Below are positions 4,558-5,455 of a DNA stretch of 5,455 nt, piece after piece. Position 1 is the stretch's first letter. Each line of letters starts with the position of its first letter. The DNA comes from Campylobacteraceae bacterium UBA1877 (GTDB taxonomy: Bacteria > Campylobacterota > Campylobacteria > Campylobacterales > Campylobacteraceae), in assembly GCA_002352945.1 (NCBI GenBank), contig DDHL01000085.1, forward strand, positions 1 through 5,455, in the 5' to 3' direction. A model generated the notes under the pieces. That model did no database searches. It was not told the origin of the DNA and saw only the letters and a list, made by a program, of their open reading frames with translations. Made by a program: the position numbers and the translations under genes.

Positions 4558-5455
4558 CACCAGTTAATCCTTCTATTTTCTCTTTTTAAAGTAGTATTGT
4601 TGTCGGTTTCATGGGTATGGGTTCCAATTTTAACCGTACTTTGGTCCTTATCCACAGTTCCTTCTCCTACCCAGCTGCCTTCGCTAGTAAATTTCACCCA
4701 AAAATCATTGGTAGTTGCCAAAGAGTTTCCTGGGGCGTAAACAAGCCAGCTATCTGGGTCCATAACAATACGATCAACTCTGTGGTTAACTTCATGTAGG
4801 TTAATCCTCTCAACACCATTGGAAATGTCTCCAGCTCTGGTTGCAATAGTGTCGCTTTGGCCAATGCCTGTCTTGCTAAGCTGAGTGCTTTCAACTGAAC
4901 TAAAAGTATCTACTTTGCCCTGCGAGAGATCATCGTGATGTATATTTATAAACCAATTTGGATCCTCAACTCCTGCACTTCCTGTGATGTTATGATCTGT
5001 TCGATTACATGTGCCACAATAAACCTCATAATAGATTGGAACATCATTTATAGGACTAGGTGCTCCTTGTTGATCGGGAGCAAAAACGCGGCCATAATAG
5101 AAATTTGTCTCATCATCAATAGCTGGGCTAAAATCCGCACTTTTGGTATTTGCAGTATCAACAACTGTGATATTAAAATCATTTCTTGAAACAATAAAAG
5201 GGGCATCGGGTGTGGTTGGGTCTCTATCAAAATTAAAAAGCACCTCTAAATTAGCAGCAGTTCCTAATGTAAAATTGCCCTCGCTTGTTATAAAAGTAGC
5301 ACTGCCAGTACTGTTTGAATCTAGAGTGGCATTGCTTGTTTCAAAAAAGAGTATCCTATCAATGGCATTTGACTGGTTTGAGCCCCATCCTTTTGGAGTA
5401 GATTCAAGTAGTGTAATTTCAGAGGTAATCTCATTTGCATAACAGTTTCCATCAT
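4557..5455 (-). CDS. C-terminal part of a large, Asn/Thr-rich putative surface protein (MshQ-like position), 5' end outside window
   Basis: The frame is open from the right edge (DGNCYANEITSEITLLEST...) for 298 residues with no Met. A GTG lies at 5243, but the 70 codons upstream of it read as normal protein, so this gene is truncated by the window and not started at 5243. The composition is rich in Asn, Asp, Thr and Ser with alternating hydrophobic residues, as in extracellular beta-sandwich proteins. A segment reading NFYYGRVFAPDQQGAPSPIN is followed by YYEVYCGTCN, whose CxxC pair lies at visible residues 146 and 149. The protein ends NRRINW. I recall similar segments in large uncharacterised proteins of Sulfurimonas-like bacteria, but no named domain is recognised with certainty. 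Its place as the first overlapping gene before three pseudopilins suggests a pilus-associated or secreted partner comparable to MshQ. This functional link is inference. Confidence 0.7.
   Translation of the reverse strand, partial: DGNCYANEITSEITLLESTPKGWGSNQSNAIDRILFFETSNATLDSNSTGSATFITSEGNFTLGTAANLEVLFNFDRDPTTPDAPFIVSRNDFNITVVDTANTKSADFSPAIDDETNFYYGRVFAPDQQGAPSPINDVPIYYEVYCGTCNRTDHNITGSAGVEDPNWFINIHHDDLSQGKVDTFSSVESTQLSKTGIGQSDTIATRAGDISNGVERINLHEVNHRVDRIVMDPDSWLVYAPGNSLATTNDFWVKFTSEGSWVGEGTVDKDQSTVKIGTHTHETDNNTTLKRENRRINW

Noticed and set aside
5143..5442. 99-codon plus-strand reading frame
   Set aside because: It lies wholly antisense to the open, protein-like minus-strand frame of the large partial gene, and its translation has no recognisable features.

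Overview
The window looks like chromosomal DNA of a member of the Campylobacterota (Epsilonproteobacteria), probably an environmental, Sulfurimonas-like lineage. The reasons are an AT-rich composition, tightly packed and overlapping genes, a short RecG of about 600 residues with the divergent C-terminal motifs I associate with this phylum, and a long-form ribosome hibernation factor next to an MSHA-like pseudopilin cluster. The taxonomic call is inference; no rRNA or other marker is present.

Layout. The first ~100 bases hold the 3' end of an unidentified plus-strand gene, whose reading frame seems to break just before recG. recG (96-1910, +) follows. It converges on a minus-strand group. Nearest recG is hpf (start 2444, end 1917), with its own extended -10 promoter, a small hairpin at the predicted mRNA 5' end and a strong Shine-Dalgarno. 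Its likely intrinsic terminator lies inside the last codons of recG. Upstream of hpf on the same strand is an overlapping run of four genes read from the right edge leftwards: a large secreted-type protein cut by the window edge, then three prepilin-like proteins (PilV/MshD-like, PilW/MshO/GspJ-like and PilX/MshP/GspK-like). Junctions are TGATG, ATGGTAA and TGATG, so the four are almost certainly one operon. Its promoter lies beyond the right edge.

Functionally, recG is DNA repair and fork rescue, and hpf is stationary-phase ribosome protection. The four-gene run looks like the minor-pilin part of a type IV pilus/MSHA-like or type II secretion-like machine. The three small proteins would form a tip or initiation complex, and the large partial protein may be a surface-exposed, adhesin-like partner. 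No rRNA, tRNA, insertion sequence or CRISPR array was seen. No stretch over 300 bases lacks a gene; the only true intergenic gap is 2445-2534.
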